A DNA stretch of 64,000 nucleotides, from contig CP154956.1 in the NCBI GenBank assembly GCA_039621445.1, positions 82,952,474 through 83,016,473 of the forward strand, given 5' to 3'. Below, in pieces: positions 12,178-24,594 of this stretch (position 1 is its first letter; each line of letters starts with the position of its first letter). The position numbers and the translations under genes were made by a program. The stretch is from Euglena gracilis. Lineage: Eukaryota > Euglenida > Euglenophyceae > Euglenales. The notes beneath the pieces are model-generated. The model was given only the letters and a program-made list of their open reading frames with translations, was not told the origin of the DNA and made no database searches.

Positions 12178-12507
12178 GTGGCCCAAGCCAGCCGATCGGG
12201 GCTCATTGCGTGCACCCAACCCAAGCCTTTGCTTGAGGGACCTGGAGAGGATGGGGGGTGTGGATTTGGACAGGGGTGGGGGTGTCTGGACCCACCCTCC
12301 CTCCCTCGCTCTGGGGGGGGGGGGGCTCGGGGGACCCAGTTTGGGGTGTCAATTTGGGGTCCAAAAAGAGTTCCTCTATTTTCGGCTAAGCACCAAAAAT
12401 AGAAGAAAACCCCCACCTCGGGCAGGGTGTCCACGGCCGGGACAGACCCACCACCCTGGAGGCCACAAAGCTTCAAATAATCTTTGTTCCGCGTGCCCCA
12501 AGCTCAC

Positions 12508-12709
12508 CTTCAAAGGCCCTCCAACATGGGGGGTCCCGGAAACTTCAGTTTCCCGATCTGAACCAGCCACAGCACCCCCTCTCCTGTCAGGAACTGGAAC
12601 CACCGGGGGAGGGTGGTTCCAAACCACTTCAGAATTTCGGCTCTTGGTAGAATTGCGACGTGGGGGAGGGGGGGGGACTCGCTCGGGAAAGACTCGCTCG
12701 GGCAAATCC
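12508..12709 (-). CDS. Candidate exon, unknown protein
   Basis: On the minus strand a good acceptor (AAAACCTGCAG) at 12710-12711 and a donor (TTTGAAG|GTGAGC) at 12502-12507 bound a frame open for 67 codons. It includes DLPERVFPERV and DRETEVSGTPHVGG. A second minus-strand frame is also open, so the reading frame is uncertain. Adjacent to an opposite-strand candidate at 12042-12177, so at most one may be real. Confidence 0.3.
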
Positions 12710-12925
12710 CTGCAGGTTTTTCCGAGGGAACAGCAGAGTGGCAAGGGACAGGGTCTGGAAAGCCTGGGCGTGGGGCAGCGAGGACAGAGGGGGGAAGGGG
12801 TGTCCGGGTGCAGGCCATTCCGTTCACCCCTGGAGTGGGTTGGCAAAGTTGGGTGTGCAGCACCTTCTTTTCATTATATTATTTTATTATAACTTATTAA
12901 ATATAACTTAATATTATATTTACTG

Positions 12926-13099
12926 TAACCCCCCAAATAACACCACGAGCTGGGGCCCCGGCGGGGGTTATTTGGGGGGGGGGTTATTTTTACATGGAAA
13001 ACCAAAGGAAAACAGGGGGGGGTGCTATTTGGGCGAAATCGGCCCCCGAGGGGGGGGGGGGGTGTTATTTGGGGGGGTGTTATTTGGGGGGGGGGGTTA
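12926..13099. mobile_element. Small inverted-repeat element (AACCCCCCAAATAACACC)
   Basis: The left end TAACCCCCCAAATAACACC is mirrored on the right by GGTGTTATTTGGGGGG...TTA, partly duplicated. The interior has a CCCCGGCGGGG palindrome. The flanks are AT-rich and no TSD can be assigned. Confidence 0.55.
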
Positions 13100-13123
13100 T
13101 TAATTTATTAAATTATATTTTTA

Positions 13124-13354
<231 letters not shown>

Positions 13355-13359
13355 TTTCT

Positions 13360-16185
13360 GAGTTTGGTTGTGCAGAAGCTTCTTCTTTTATATATTATTT
13401 CATTATGTTTATTGCATTATTTATTCATTATTTATTTATTTTATTATTATAATTTAATTAAATTTCTGAGTTTTTATTTTGTTGCTAGTTTGGTTGTGCA
13501 GCAAGGGTTGACACGACAGAAAGCGCCTCAAAAACTTCCAGTTACGCTTTTTATTTCTGTGTTCCCAGCAGGTGCCTGGAAAAAAAAAGAGGCGGGGGAA
13601 AAGACAGACAGACAGACAGACGGAGAACGGGAAACGAACGCCCGGTTCCAGGTGCAGGGGTGTATTTACAACGCGACCAAAAAAGCAAACGACTGAGCCG
13701 AGGTCCCAGGCTTGGCCAAAGCTGAAACAATGTCCTTCAAAATCACCAATGGTGGAGCAAACTCCAGAACGCCGAAAAAGGGGGACGGTTTTGGCAGCCT
13801 TACTTGAATTTTTAAATTACTTTAAAATTGGCCCCAATAATATGGGAAAACCTGGGGGGGGGGTAGGGGTCGGCCCACAGATCCCGGGGGGGGGGGGGAA
13901 GGGCACCTTGTCCCAGGCCAAAAACCCACCCACCCACAACCCCCTCTCCCCCAAAGGGGAGGGGTAAACAACACCCACCCACCCAAAACCCAGCCAAAAT
14001 CGGCTGAAAATGCCGAAAAGTGTTCCGGCCTGGCCTTTGGCCGGGCCAAAATCTGACCCACTGGGAGGGGGGTCCAGAGTACCCAACTCACCCACTCTTG
14101 AAAACCTGCCCACCCCCCTGGGGGGTCACACAGGTGTTAAGTGAATCTATGGGTAAGACCCCCTCACCCACCAGGATGGGGCCGGGGGTGGGGGTGTTCA
14201 ACCCCCCCGCCCACGGAATTTGAGGGATTCCTGTACAGCTCTGTGTGTGAGGGGGATCTTCAAGGACACTCAGCAGTTATCGGAGGAGACGTAAAACAAA
14301 TCGCACAATCAAATCAACATCCTACAAAAAACTTTGTGGTGCTAGCTTCTAATTCATGCCACATGACATTGCAGGGAAGATGAAACAGATCCGGACACAG
14401 GACAGGAAGACACCATTCTTGCCATGGGACAGCATACCCCCCAGGAATTGAACTGCTTGATTGCTGGAGAGAAGACTAAACCCCCTTCCATAATGCTGTG
14501 CTTGAAGATCTCACAGATGAGCAAACAAATAAGGCTGAAGGTCAACTTACAAGCAAACAAAAGCTCAAAAAAACTGTAAAGTGATTGAAGCCTCTTCACC
14601 TCCTCCTTTCATCACATTCTGATGCCAATTACCCACATTCGCATCCCCTTACCAGAAATCACGGTTCACCCAGCGTTGTTTTTTTTTAAAATAAAAAGGT
14701 CCCCAGTGATGCGCCATTGTCAAGAAGAGTTGAAACTGATAATTTGGCACAAATGAAGTGACGAATGCATCCATCGGCCAGGTACTTGGCTTTTTTCATA
14801 CAAGAACTCATGGTTCGCGTCAGTTTTGTGGAGGACAAGAAGCTCGAGATGGGGATTTAAACTGCATAACGGCACAGTGAAAGTGCGTTGCTGGTTCTTT
14901 GGCATCGAAATGTGAAATCATTTCCTTCGCGTTCTGAAAAGCACAAACCTGCAACCTCAAAAACAGCTCCGCTCATAGCGGGCTCCCTTTGCTAGGCCGA
15001 GAGGGGAAGCAAAGGGTGGAGGGAGCCATCGGTCCAATGGCAGGGCAGGGTTGGGAGAGGTCCTGTGCTGAGGGCACTCTGTATACATGGGAATAGCGCC
15101 ACTCAGCTCCCACACCAAGCCCAGGTGTGCACCAGAGAATTTCTTCCGGAACCCAGGGGTGGAACTTGGTCCCCCTTTTCAGAACTTGAGTGTGGTTTGT
15201 GCGTGGCTTGCCGAAGCTTGTGGTGTACGAAGCCCTTCAAAGTTGGCATACCGGAGATTTCCTGAAGCCAGACCACCAACCCCCCCGGGGGGGGGGTTCA
15301 GCCAGCCAGCACCTTCTTTCCAGCCAGAACCTTTTCAGCTAGCCGGCTGGAGCAACTTAAGGGCGAAGACCAAATTAAGGGGCAAGGTTTATTTGTCAGG
15401 AGGACGTAGCCAAATGAGGCCAGAGGAGGACATGCTAACAGCATGGGTGGGAGGAGTTGATTGTAAGCCTAAATGCCAGAATTAAGGGTTGGATTCAGAG
15501 GAGGGTATGATCTCGGCGCAGATACGTCTAGATTCCTGGGGTGGGCAAATAAATATCAGAAAAGACCATACCTTCCTCCCCCCAGGCCCCCAAGGAGTCG
15601 GCTTTCATTGGCCAGCACAGAGGGGGGGGGGGTAATCAAATCAGGTTAGGTTAGTAATCAGGTTAGTAAATACGGGCCGCAGAACCCAACATCCCGGGTA
15701 GGGCGGAAATTCGCCTGCCCAACCCCCAACCAAAAGGTGGCAACCCCCAGAAAAGGTCTAGTGGCAGTTTTTAGCGCTTATTTCAGAAATCAAAAGAAAG
15801 CCCCCAAAAATGCACAATTGCCCAACAAACCTTAAAAAAGCAGGGCAAAATAACTTCGCCCGCCAATTTTTGGGCCAACCCCTGGCCAAATCTTTCAGGA
15901 ACCAACGTTTTTTTTGGTTTTGGGGGAGCCAACTCCAATCTCCCCTACCCCGACCAGTTTTTCCTTCAAGGGCCAAATTGACTCCAATGGGTCGGCAGCA
16001 GAGCAACAAATCCGAGGTTAATGGGGGGGGGGGGCGGGGGGTATAAAGAAAATTGGCCAATGTGGTCCTGGAGGACAAACTCCCAGGGGGGGGGCATGTC
16101 ATTTCACCTGTCAAGTCCTTATGTTGAAACATGCCAGACCATTACAATTGGTTCACTTAGTAACCCGGGGGCTGGTGCTGGGGCT
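13360..16185. other. Intergenic DNA, scattered C/G runs
   Basis: AT-rich start. (GACA)n at 13604-13622. 13850-14200 has hairpin-prone G/C runs with GGCCTGGCCTTTGGCCGGGCC near 14029. 14230-15250 is balanced DNA without a convincing frame. 15280-15345 has CAGCCAGC/CTAGCCGGCTGG words like those in the TIR elements. 15640-15680 has AGGTTAGTAA repeats. No gene is identified. Confidence 0.4.
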
Positions 16186-16371
16186 TTTTCCCGGGCCCAA
16201 ACCCACCAACACTTTTTTCAAAAACTGTCCCACCCACAACCCCTCCCCCCATGGGTCCACCCACCCACCAACCCAAAACCGGGGGGGAGGGATGGGCATG
16301 TGCGCTCGCACGCACACACATACACACGCACGCACACACGCGCGCACACACACAACGCACAGAGAGAGAGC

Positions 16372-16797
<426 letters not shown>

Positions 16798-16928
16798 TGG
16801 AACAGTGCCCTGCCATGTCCTGCCACAGGGCCTGGCGTTGGGCCCTGCCCGGCGCAGGTGGCCTCCGTCGTCCACCCTCAGAAACATTCAGCGGAGCACT
16901 AAGCTGTTGGAGTGCTGCCCCTCCTCAG

Positions 16929-17051
16929 CCCCAAAAGGTCATCCTCAATGAGGGAAGCCTGGCCCACGGGTTTGTCTCATTTCCTGCAGAGGGGGGGGGG
17001 GGCAGTGTCTTCAGTGAAGGGACGGGGTCAGGGTCGTCTCCCAGGAAAAAA
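16929..17051 (+). CDS. Candidate exon, unknown protein
   Basis: An acceptor with a pyrimidine tract (GTGCTGCCCCTCCTCAG) precedes 16929. A consensus-like donor (GGAAAAAA|GTAAGC) follows 17051. The 123 bp are open in one frame (41 codons, phase 0 at both ends) and include PQKVILNEGSLAHGFVSFPA, followed by a Gly run encoded by the G homopolymer. No family is recognised. Confidence 0.4.
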
Positions 17052-17281
17052 GTAAGCGCAGAATGGCAGGAAAAAAATTTGATGGCTGCAAAAATTGCCC
17101 CCCAGATCATGTTTTCAGGTATTATTTTTGGGTTATTTTGGGGAGGTGATGCTGGAAAAAGTAAAGACATGGAAAAAATGGGGGTTTCCTTGTACAAATC
17201 CAATGCTTGGGGCACAGAGCTGGAGTTGTTGGTGGATGATAACGAGGGCTAAAATTTGGAATTATTGGCGATAATACGAAG

Positions 17282-17690
17282 CAGGCATTATTGCTTAAGG
17301 CGCCTTTAAAAACCTATATTGCCTTAAAAAAATGTGAAAAAAGTCCTTGCCAAATTCCCCCCAAAATCTTGAAAAATTTAAAAGAATTCGGTCTGGAAAA
17401 ACTGTCGAAATTCCGACAAAATAAGAAATTCCAAAAACTTACCAAAAACAGGCCAAACTTCAGGGGAAAAAATATCGCTGGCATCGCTGGAACATTGTCA
17501 TCCACCCAAAACTCAAAAAAAAGTTACCTTTTGCTTTTTTTTTTAAACCTGGACGATGTCCTTGGAAAATAGAATCCTTAAAAGTCTTAAAAATTTAAAA
17601 CGTTGTTAAAGCTTTGAAAAACACCTTTAAATTTTTTTAAAAAACCTTAAAATTTTTGAAGACTTTTGCCTTAAAAAATAATGTAGCCTT
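17282..17690. mobile_element. TIR repeat family R1, copy 2
   Basis: Begins CAGGCATTATTGCTTAAGG and shares the GGCATCGCTGGAACATTGTC...ATCCACCCAAAACTC phrase with the other R1 copies. The right end (TAATGTAGCCTTG) is degraded and no TSD is visible. It is A/T-rich and noncoding. Confidence 0.6.
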
Positions 17691-17886
17691 GTAGCCTCCC
17701 CCCCCCAACAACACAAAATTGAAGTTTCCTTTGAAAATGTCAGAAAAGGTTTGTGCACATGAAAATGATAAAAAAAAACACACGTAACCCCCCCCTCCAT
17801 TTAAACCGACCCGTCGGTTTAGGACTTTTGGGTTGGCGGAAATCCTGGAGGGGGTCGATTTGGATGAGGGGTCGGTTTCAGGGGGA

Positions 17887-18240
17887 GCACACGGCTGGCC
17901 GACGGCGTGACGGAAGCGGGTTGATGTTGGCAAGGCAATTTCAATTGGCAAATGCCCAATTTAGTCGGCCAATTCCTGACTTTGAGTGACAAATGTCTAA
18001 TTTGGTATGCAAATTGTTAATTTTCGGGGGCAAATGCCGAATTTTGGGTATAATATCCAATTTTTGGTGGCAAACTGCCTAATTTTTGGTGCAAACTTCA
18101 AATTTTAGGCGGCATAATTTTGTAATTTTTGGGTGCCAACTCGAAATTTTCGGAGGAAAATGCCCAATTTGAGGCGCAAACTCCAAATTTTGGAAGCAAA
18201 TGCCTCCTTTTGGGTGTTAAATCCTAATTTTGGGTCATCA
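17887..18240. repeat. Conserved GC motif plus degenerate 22-bp minisatellite
   Basis: CACACGGCTGGCCGACGGC with a GTGACGGAAGC extension (17889-17918) is followed by about 300 bp of degenerate units of the type GGCAAATGCCTAATTTTGGGTG. The same GC motif recurs at 54669-54700, 55608-55626 and, inverted, 57131-57161. Two of those copies lie beside the same kind of minisatellite. Confidence 0.75.
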
Positions 18241-18489
18241 ATACTAACTATTCAATGAGCATGGAAGCTCTTTCCATTGACAGTTTCCATTATGTTGTGC
18301 ATATGTTTGTCATCCAACTTGCCATGGGTCGGTTTATTTCGTTTTTTGGTTGAAATTCTGCAATGGGTCGGTTTGGAAGGGGGGTCAGTTTAAACGGGGA
18401 GGTTACTAATGTGGACGTAACTGGGGGGGGGTGGTCCACTTGTCATTGGGATTAAAAGCGGCCCTGAATGGGTGCAACTGGGGTGGGAT

Positions 18490-18964
18490 CATACATCTCT
18501 TTAAGGACCCCGGGGGGGGGGGGGTTGCTGGGCTAGGGCTAGAAATTTGGGCTGGCTAGAAATTTGGGCTGGCTAGCCCGCCCCCCCCCCCCCGGGGGGG
18601 GGGGGGGGGGCTGGACCCCGGCTGGACCCGAACCGGGGCGAGCTGGACTGAAATCGGAAAAATGCCCAAAAATGACCTGCAAAACACAGTTTTGAAAAAA
18701 TGATGCATCTGAAACCCCCCAAAAATGCCCCAAACGCCCCCCAAACCCCATTTTGGGCCACTTTTGAACACAATTTTTCAAAAATTTTCGGCGCTTTGCG
18801 CCGAAAAAATTTTGGGCTGGACCCCCCAAAAAGGGGCTGGCTAGCTGGGCTAGCAGCACCCCCCCCCGGGGGGGTGCTGCTGCGGCTGGGCTGGGCCCAA
18901 ATCGGGGCTGGCTGCCGCCGCCCCCCCCCCCCGGGGGGTTCGCAAAACCTTAGAGAGATGTATG
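18490..18964. mobile_element. 475-bp TIR element with perfect 8-bp TSD
   Basis: Ends CATACATCTCT(T)TAAGG are inverted at the right end. The direct repeats GGTGGGAT lie at 18482-18489 and 18965-18972. The subterminal AAGGACCCCGGGG matches the 3185-3607 element. The interior has repeated GGCTGGCTAG words, C/G palindromes and a central hairpin CGGCGCTTTGCGCCG between A/T tracts near 18790. It lies inside the minus-strand frame at 18965-19250. Non-autonomous. Confidence 0.92.
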
Positions 18965-19250
18965 GGTGGGATGCAGCCTTTGATTGACCAGAAGATGTCT
19001 GACACTCGGCTTTGCCTTTTATAACAAGTGTGGTGATTTCTGCAAAAGAAGATGAACCAAATGGTGTCCTAGCAGGTTTTTTTGAAGGTTGGACAGGGGG
19101 CTGGAGGTTGTGAACGGTGGCTCTGACCAGGCTTCGCAGGATACCAAGCCAGACGGTTTCGCCTTTTAGACAATTGACAACGCACAGGTGCATGGCGGGG
19201 GCAATTGATCGCAAGCGACCGAAAGGTTGAGGAAGCTGAGTAAGCCACAC
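18965..19250 (-). CDS. Candidate exon or gene fragment interrupted by a TIR element
   Basis: From ATG at 19250 the minus frame runs with ordinary codon use, for example CVVNCLKGETVWLGILRSLV, through Ser/Thr-rich sequence to ASHP at the element border. It then reads into the 18490-18964 element. Removing element and one TSD would leave the frame open a further 29 codons or so. No family recognised. It may be one exon or a broken gene; the start is uncertain. Confidence 0.35.
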
Positions 19251-19439
19251 GGAGGTGTGTGTGGCGTGCTGCTGGGAGTGGTCAGCTGTGGGCTAGGAAG
19301 CATGCGGCGGGGGTCTATCAATCAGGTGAGGCCACTGTATTTTTTTGCATTTGTGATACATCCTTGTGTAAAAGTGGGCGGCCTTTAAAGGGAAGAAAAA
19401 GCATCTGGTCCCAGCACATTCAATGGTATGCAAGAAAAG

Positions 19440-19600
19440 TGGTCCAAAAAAATGGCTTTGTTTTGACAAAAAAAATGGGACGACTTCGGGGGGAAAGTGA
19501 TTCCTGGCATCTTTACGTAATCGTCGTCCATCCACCCAAAACGTCAACAATTGCTTTTCGCTTTTTGATTTTTGACCCCGTTCAATCCCCAGATCGACCG
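19440..19600. repeat. R1 family fragment
   Basis: TTCCTGGCATCTTTACGTAATCG-TCCATCCACCCAAAACGTC followed by TTTTTGACCCCGTTCAATCCCCAG parallels the same segment of the R1 copy at 23158-23260. No TIRs are present. Confidence 0.5.
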
Positions 19601-19604
19601 TTGG

Positions 19605-21478
19605 CTGTACCTTGGGCCAGGGGCGGTCCTCAAAGGGGGGAACTTCCCGTCCCATATAAACCACCCAGCTTTCATATGTCTTCCATGTATTTCACAAATT
19701 GGAGATTCGCATAACCTTCCCCCCCGTCCAGGGCAGTCGTTAAAAAAACCAATGTTCATCTCCAACCAATGGGGGGGGGGGTTGTTAGGCGGGGGGAACC
19801 CACATCGGCAAGAATTGCCCATTGATGGAAACTTTGTGCCCAATAGGCGGACAATGCATAGGTGGGTGTGTGGGCAACTGCGTAATTAAAAAAACAGATT
19901 CGCTCCCACTTTCTGTAACCCACAAGCCTGAGGGACAAAATGCCTGATAACAAAAACGTGTATTGTCCCAAGTTTGAAGGCTACACTTGCTCCATGAGGT
20001 GCCTGCTCCCGAAGGTGTGGAAAAAAACGGCAAATCAAAATGTGGGTTGTTTAGCAGCAGCCAGAGGAGCAAAGTGAATTGCAACAACATCACCCCTCCC
20101 AAACCTCTCACCTCCTTATTTTCTTGGAAAAGAGCAGGAATTCCAGGAGGCATTTTGGGAGACGAAAAAAAAAAACTGAAAATCTGTCCGTCATTCCTTC
20201 GGACCGGAGATTGCAGACCGTAGTAGCAGATAGCAGACTGTAGTAGGGGCCAGACCATCAATGGGCGCGCATGCCATGGTGTGATATCGGAATCCGATAC
20301 CGCGTTGGCCAGTGCGACAGGGCATCCATGCCAGCAGGACGAGGGAGGGGTGGGCACAGGAGCACCCATGGCTGTCCTCATGACCATGGGCGTGACGCAG
20401 AGAAATGCCATTCAGGGATCAGCACTGGTAGACCCGAGATGGTGCAGCAAACCTCTTTGGGTGAGGTCTTACATTTACATTTTTTCTTGATCGACCTGAG
20501 GTGTGTGAAAACAAATTGTTTTTAGGTCACAAAAACATGCGGTTTTCCTTTGGCAATGAAAGTAGTTGGACACTTTTTTAGTCTGTGATCCCACACTTTA
20601 TTATGAGTTGGACCAAAATCTGGGCTGTAATTTGGCTGAAACAAGGCCCACAGGGTTAGGTCTGACTTCGGCCTTATTTTGGCCCCCTGCCTCCCCTGTG
20701 CAACACACAGTGTAGCTGGCACCCCCCATGCCAAAAAAAAATGCGGAAATTGCTGTGCATTTTTTAATTGGACTGGTACTGGGCATGAACCCCCAAATAA
20801 GGCCACAAAAAATAAGACCACCCCCAATAAGACACCCCAAGGGCTGATTGAGCAAAATCGAAAATACCCCCCCCAAAAATAAGACCCCCCTGACGGCACG
20901 AAACGACGGGAAGGGTGAAAATTCCCCTGAAGGATTACCAAAACCCCAATTTCAGAAACAAAAATGATGAAACTTCAAAAGTTTTCAGAATTTTGAAGTG
21001 CGGAAAAAAAAAACATGGTAAATGTCAGCTTATGCCAATTTACACATGGCGCGAAGCGCCAAAAGAAAAATTTTAGTGTTTCGGGGACTGATGCTTTTTT
21101 GGAGACCGCATCGGTCAAGGGAAAAAAATCCAAAAATAAGACCACCCAAAACGATCCCCCCTGGAGGCTTCCAGTAAACGAACCCAAAAAATAAGACCCC
21201 GGGTCTCATTTTGGGGCTCGCGCCTCATTTTGGCTTTCCCTTTCCCAGTCCTCCTTTTCCAACCCTGAACATGGTGCAATTCCATGTAAAAAAAAGGCAA
21301 CATTTCATCACTGTGAAAGGTATTTCTTTGGGACCCACCGGGGAGGTCCGGCCAGCCAGCAGCTTGAAAATAAAAGTGCTGGGTGGACCGTCCCCCTAGG
21401 AGGGTCAGGGAGGCCTTGCCATGCCGGCCCTGCTGGTTCCAGAAACAGAGCAAAAACCCAACTCGGAGGGATTCTTCC
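19605..21478. other. Intergenic DNA with AAAATAAGACC words
   Basis: No gene identified. From about 20790 to 21200 the word AAAATAAGACC(ACC) recurs at least four times, and the hairpin TGGCGCGAAGCGCCA sits at about 21048. 20280-20300 has a short palindrome around GATATCGGAATCCGATA. Confidence 0.45.
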
Positions 21479-21479
21479 G

Positions 21480-21710
21480 TTAAATTTTGAGGGAAACCCC
21501 TTCAAAACATTTTTTCAACCATTTTGGGACTCCTTTTTCAAAAGATTTGGGGCACTTTGCACCAGATTTTCTTTCAGCTCGGCCGAGCGTCGAGTTGCCC
21601 CAACCGTATTTGAGCTGACCCTCCCAGGGTTCCTCGGCTGACTCCCCTAGAGAAGAGAGGGTTGGCAGCCTAGCTTGGAGCTGCTGGTTGGAAAAAAGGT
21701 GCTGACAATA
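21480..21710. repeat. Dispersed repeat R4, copy 1
   Basis: GGGGCACTTTGCACCAGATTTTCTTTCAGC and a terminal GGAGCTGCTGG...GGAAAAAAGGTGC correspond to GACACTTTGCACTGAATTGC and GGAGCTGGTCC...GGAAAAAAAGGTGCC at 26545-26655. Shared order suggests a common element, though ends and TSD are unclear. 21710-22330 holds nothing further recognised. Confidence 0.5.
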
Positions 21711-22351
21711 ACCCCCCCCCCTCCCATTCAAGTGCGCGGTACCTAAATGATGCGCAGTGTCCAAACAAGTGTAACACCCCCGGCCCAAGAGTTAAGCCTG
21801 AAAACAACCGAATTTCACTTTCAGGCGGCTGCAGGAAAATTTCGACCCAAAGATCAGGGGAAACCGGGAAGTGGTGGGGGGGTGGTCACACCCACCCAGC
21901 AGGATGGGGGTGGGGTGATGGTTGACTTTCCCAGCCACCCCAGGTTTTGTGGATTCCTAGAAATCCCCTAATGGGGATCCACTGGCTTTTTAAAACCTTT
22001 GAGACACTTTCGGCCACATTATATCACCTGTGTTATCATCCTAATGACCCTAACTTATCGATCCTCATCTATGGTGCCAACCACGCACATGAGGTTTGGG
22101 TTGTGATGAAACCAGAGGGATGAAGTTTGTTGGCAATCCCCAGAAAAGTGTTACAATTGCTTTAAATTCTTTCGGTTCAAAAAATAATACATCATCAAAA
22201 AAAAATCATTTTTGGGTGTGGTGAGTCGTGTGAGGCCATATAGTCTTGTTGGCCAACTTCCTGGGGGGTGAGAAATCTCCCCTTCTGTAGCCATGGGTGT
22301 GGTGGATGGCGTAGTGCGTGTGTGCATCAACGAGGTGCTGTGTGCGTGTGC

Positions 22352-22382
22352 GGGTGGGTGGGTGTGGGTGTGTGTGTGTGTG

Positions 22383-22422
<40 letters not shown>

Positions 22423-22505
22423 GGCTAATCCGAAGGAGGGAGGGAGGGCGGGAGGGCGGGAGGGAGGGAGGGAGGGGGGAGGGAGGGAGGGAGGGGGGGG
22501 GAGGC
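22352..22505. repeat. (GT)n and (GGGA)n microsatellites
   Basis: GT-rich tract to about 22420, then GGGA/GGGC units to about 22505. Frames through it are artefacts. Confidence 0.95.
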
Positions 22506-22506
22506 A

Positions 22507-22690
22507 GGGAGCACCTCGTGCCAAGAGTGAGCTTCCTGCCGCCGCTGCCACAGCGGGCTGTGAGCAGACGGCGGGGCTCAGCGGTTTTCGACGACGGCAG
22601 GACACCGGGTGATGTTCTGCTGTGGAAGCAGGCCGTCCTCCAGCCTTCAGGAAACCCTGGGAGAGCGGGATCAGGGGTGTTTTTAAGGAG
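22507..22690. other. Candidate coding exon, strand unresolved
   Basis: A GC-rich island without homopolymers between a microsatellite and a G/C-run repeat. On plus, one frame reads SAVFDDGRTPGDVLLWKQAV and could splice at AAGGAG|GTGGGT. On minus, another frame reads RLEDGLLPQQNITRC and ends in a stop. Either could be a true exon. No domain is recognised. Confidence 0.3.
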
Positions 22691-22949
22691 GTGGGTGGGT
22701 GGGGTTCCTTCACCCCACCCACCCCCGGGGGGGGGGGGTCCTGGGAGACCCACCCAACTTTCCCCCCAAAAAGGCCAAAAATCGCGAAAATGCTAAAAAT
22801 AGCTGCTTTTTCAAAAAAATGGCACCGAAAATTATCCCATCCCCCTCCGGGGGGACCCCAGGGGGCTCACCCTCCCCCCCCCCCCCCGGGGGTCCAAGAC
22901 TAAAAAAAAAAACACCCTTGCCTCCTCCCTCCTTCAAGGGGGATGCCAG

Positions 22950-23390
22950 CAGGCATATTATTTTTTGGGCGCCTTTAGAAACTTCAAAAAAAAATCCTTT
23001 AAAAAACATTTAACCAAGAATAGCTTAAAAAAACGTAAATAAAAAAAACTTTTAAAAACTGTTTAGAACATAACATTTTTCTCTGACCAAGGAAAATGAA
23101 GTCACAAAGTTGCAAAATCTCGGCAAATAAGCAAATTCCACGGGGAAAAAAATATATTTCTGGCATTGCTGGAACACTGTCTATCCACCCAAACTCCAAA
23201 AATGTGTTTTTTGAGATTCCTTTTTGGTTAATTTTGAACCCCATTCGATGTCCAGGCGGCCCTTAGAGCGCCACTAGAAAATAGAATTTTCTTTAAAAAA
23301 ATAACGTTTTTAAAAGAACCTGAAAAAAGCCGTAAAAATATTTTTTGAAAAATTTTGTTTGCCTTAAAATAATCTGGGGGGATGATAATA
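22950..23390. mobile_element. TIR repeat family R1, copy 3
   Basis: Starts CAGGCATATTATTTTTTGGG and carries the GGCATTGCTGGAACACTGTC-ATCCACCCAAACTCC phrase. It is A/T-rich with CTTTAAAAAA words. The right end is replaced by a G/C-run palindrome near 23378-23405. No TSD. Confidence 0.6.
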
Positions 23391-23908
23391 ATCCCCCCAC
23401 CCCCACCCATTTGAACTTTCTGGGACTCAAATTCGGCTCTGGGGGCGCCACCATGCACGTCCCTGATCCCATCGTGGATGCCATCATGTAGGAAGCTTGT
23501 ATTTTTTTTAAAAAAAATACATAAATTTGATGTTGTCGAGTGGGGGGCACGCTCTCCCCTCTGAAACCCAGACACCTCCTTGATCAAAACCTGCTTCCAA
23601 CACACGCGTGCAAATTGGGAGAAAGTTAGTCAATGCTTTTCGTCGAAAAGTGTGGCAGAACAATTCGCTCATCAAGGTAGAGGGTGGCAGAAAAAGCGTA
23701 AAGTCTACAAAATCCGGACATCGATCAACAACACTATGATGCATGTTCGAAACACGTGGCATGTGCGATTGATGACGCATGCGAAAAAAACATTCTTTCC
23801 AACAAGGACTTCCCACAAAGTTCAGCTGATGTGAAGTGATGGCCACCTGCCAACCCAGACAACAAGGGAGCACCTGTGAAGTTTTGCTCCCGTTAACTGG
23901 TATAGCCA

Positions 23909-24072
23909 TTAACAGAGAACAGCGCTGGGTGGCGACAGTAGGGCCGGAGACGGGTGTCGCTCGTTGTGCCCGGCCCCCGCCTGCCGCCCGGGGGAGGGGG
24001 GGTAGCGGTGGCCCCGGCCTCCCTTAGTGGTCTCCGCCGGCGACAGGATGCTGGGGGCGAAGAACGTGCTGC
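23909..24072 (-). CDS. Candidate terminal exon of a four-exon minus-strand gene
   Basis: Acceptor GGACGCAG at 24073-24074; stop TAA at 23909-23911. Third codon positions are overwhelmingly G or C (TTC GCC CCC AGC ATC CTG TCG CCG GCG GAG), unlike the surrounding DNA. It starts in phase 1, matching the end phase of the exon at 24449-24518. Encodes a Pro/Ser/Gly-rich tail beginning STFFAPSILSPAETTKGG. No domain. Strong composition signal; the exon join is inferred. Confidence 0.5.
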
Positions 24073-24448
24073 CTGCGTCCTGCTGGCACCCTGCCTTTCC
24101 CAGAAACACACGCTCAAGAAGAAGTTCGGACGGTCTTCGTGCACGCAGCAAACTCGCTTGCGGTTGGAACGCGCGGCATGCATCCTTGGGCATCTCTGCC
24201 TGCCTTTCTGTCCCTGTCTCCATCTCTGTCTGCCTCTCTGCTTGTCAGCCGATCTGCAGCGATGCATATATGCATGCCTGCAATTGGTTTGTCTGGCGGG
24301 GGACATGTTGCCTTGGAGTCCAATGGAGGTTTTGGGGGGGGGGGTCTGGCGAAAAGACAGCCTGCTGGCAACAGCTCGCCACTGGGAGATGACGGACCTC
24401 GGCAGCTGGCCACAAGCAACGTGCGGACGTGTACGCACCAGGGGTTAC

Positions 24449-24518
24449 CTTGCATGCCTTCACCTTCAACCAGGGCGTCGTTCAGCAACCCCCCTCCCGG
24501 GGAGGTCCAACTCAGGAT
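24449..24518 (-). CDS. Candidate internal exon (70 bp) of the same gene
   Basis: Bounded by a strong acceptor (TTAACTTTTCAG) and a good donor (ATGCAAG|GTAACC). The frame reads ILSWTSPGGGLLNDALVEG. It enters in phase 0 and leaves in phase 1, compatible with the neighbours proposed here. Short, so moderate confidence only. Confidence 0.45.
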
Positions 24519-24594
24519 CTGAAAAGTTAAGGATGCAAGGATGAGGTCAGAAAGGGCAACTGGACCTGCACACGTGCCAGCACTTTTCAATAGC

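Noticed and set aside
22673-22919. Another CA(G/A)GGGTGTTTTT TIR element
   Set aside because: The ends are similar, but the flanking 8-mers (AGCGGGAT and CCTCCTCC) do not match and the interior is mostly G/C runs.
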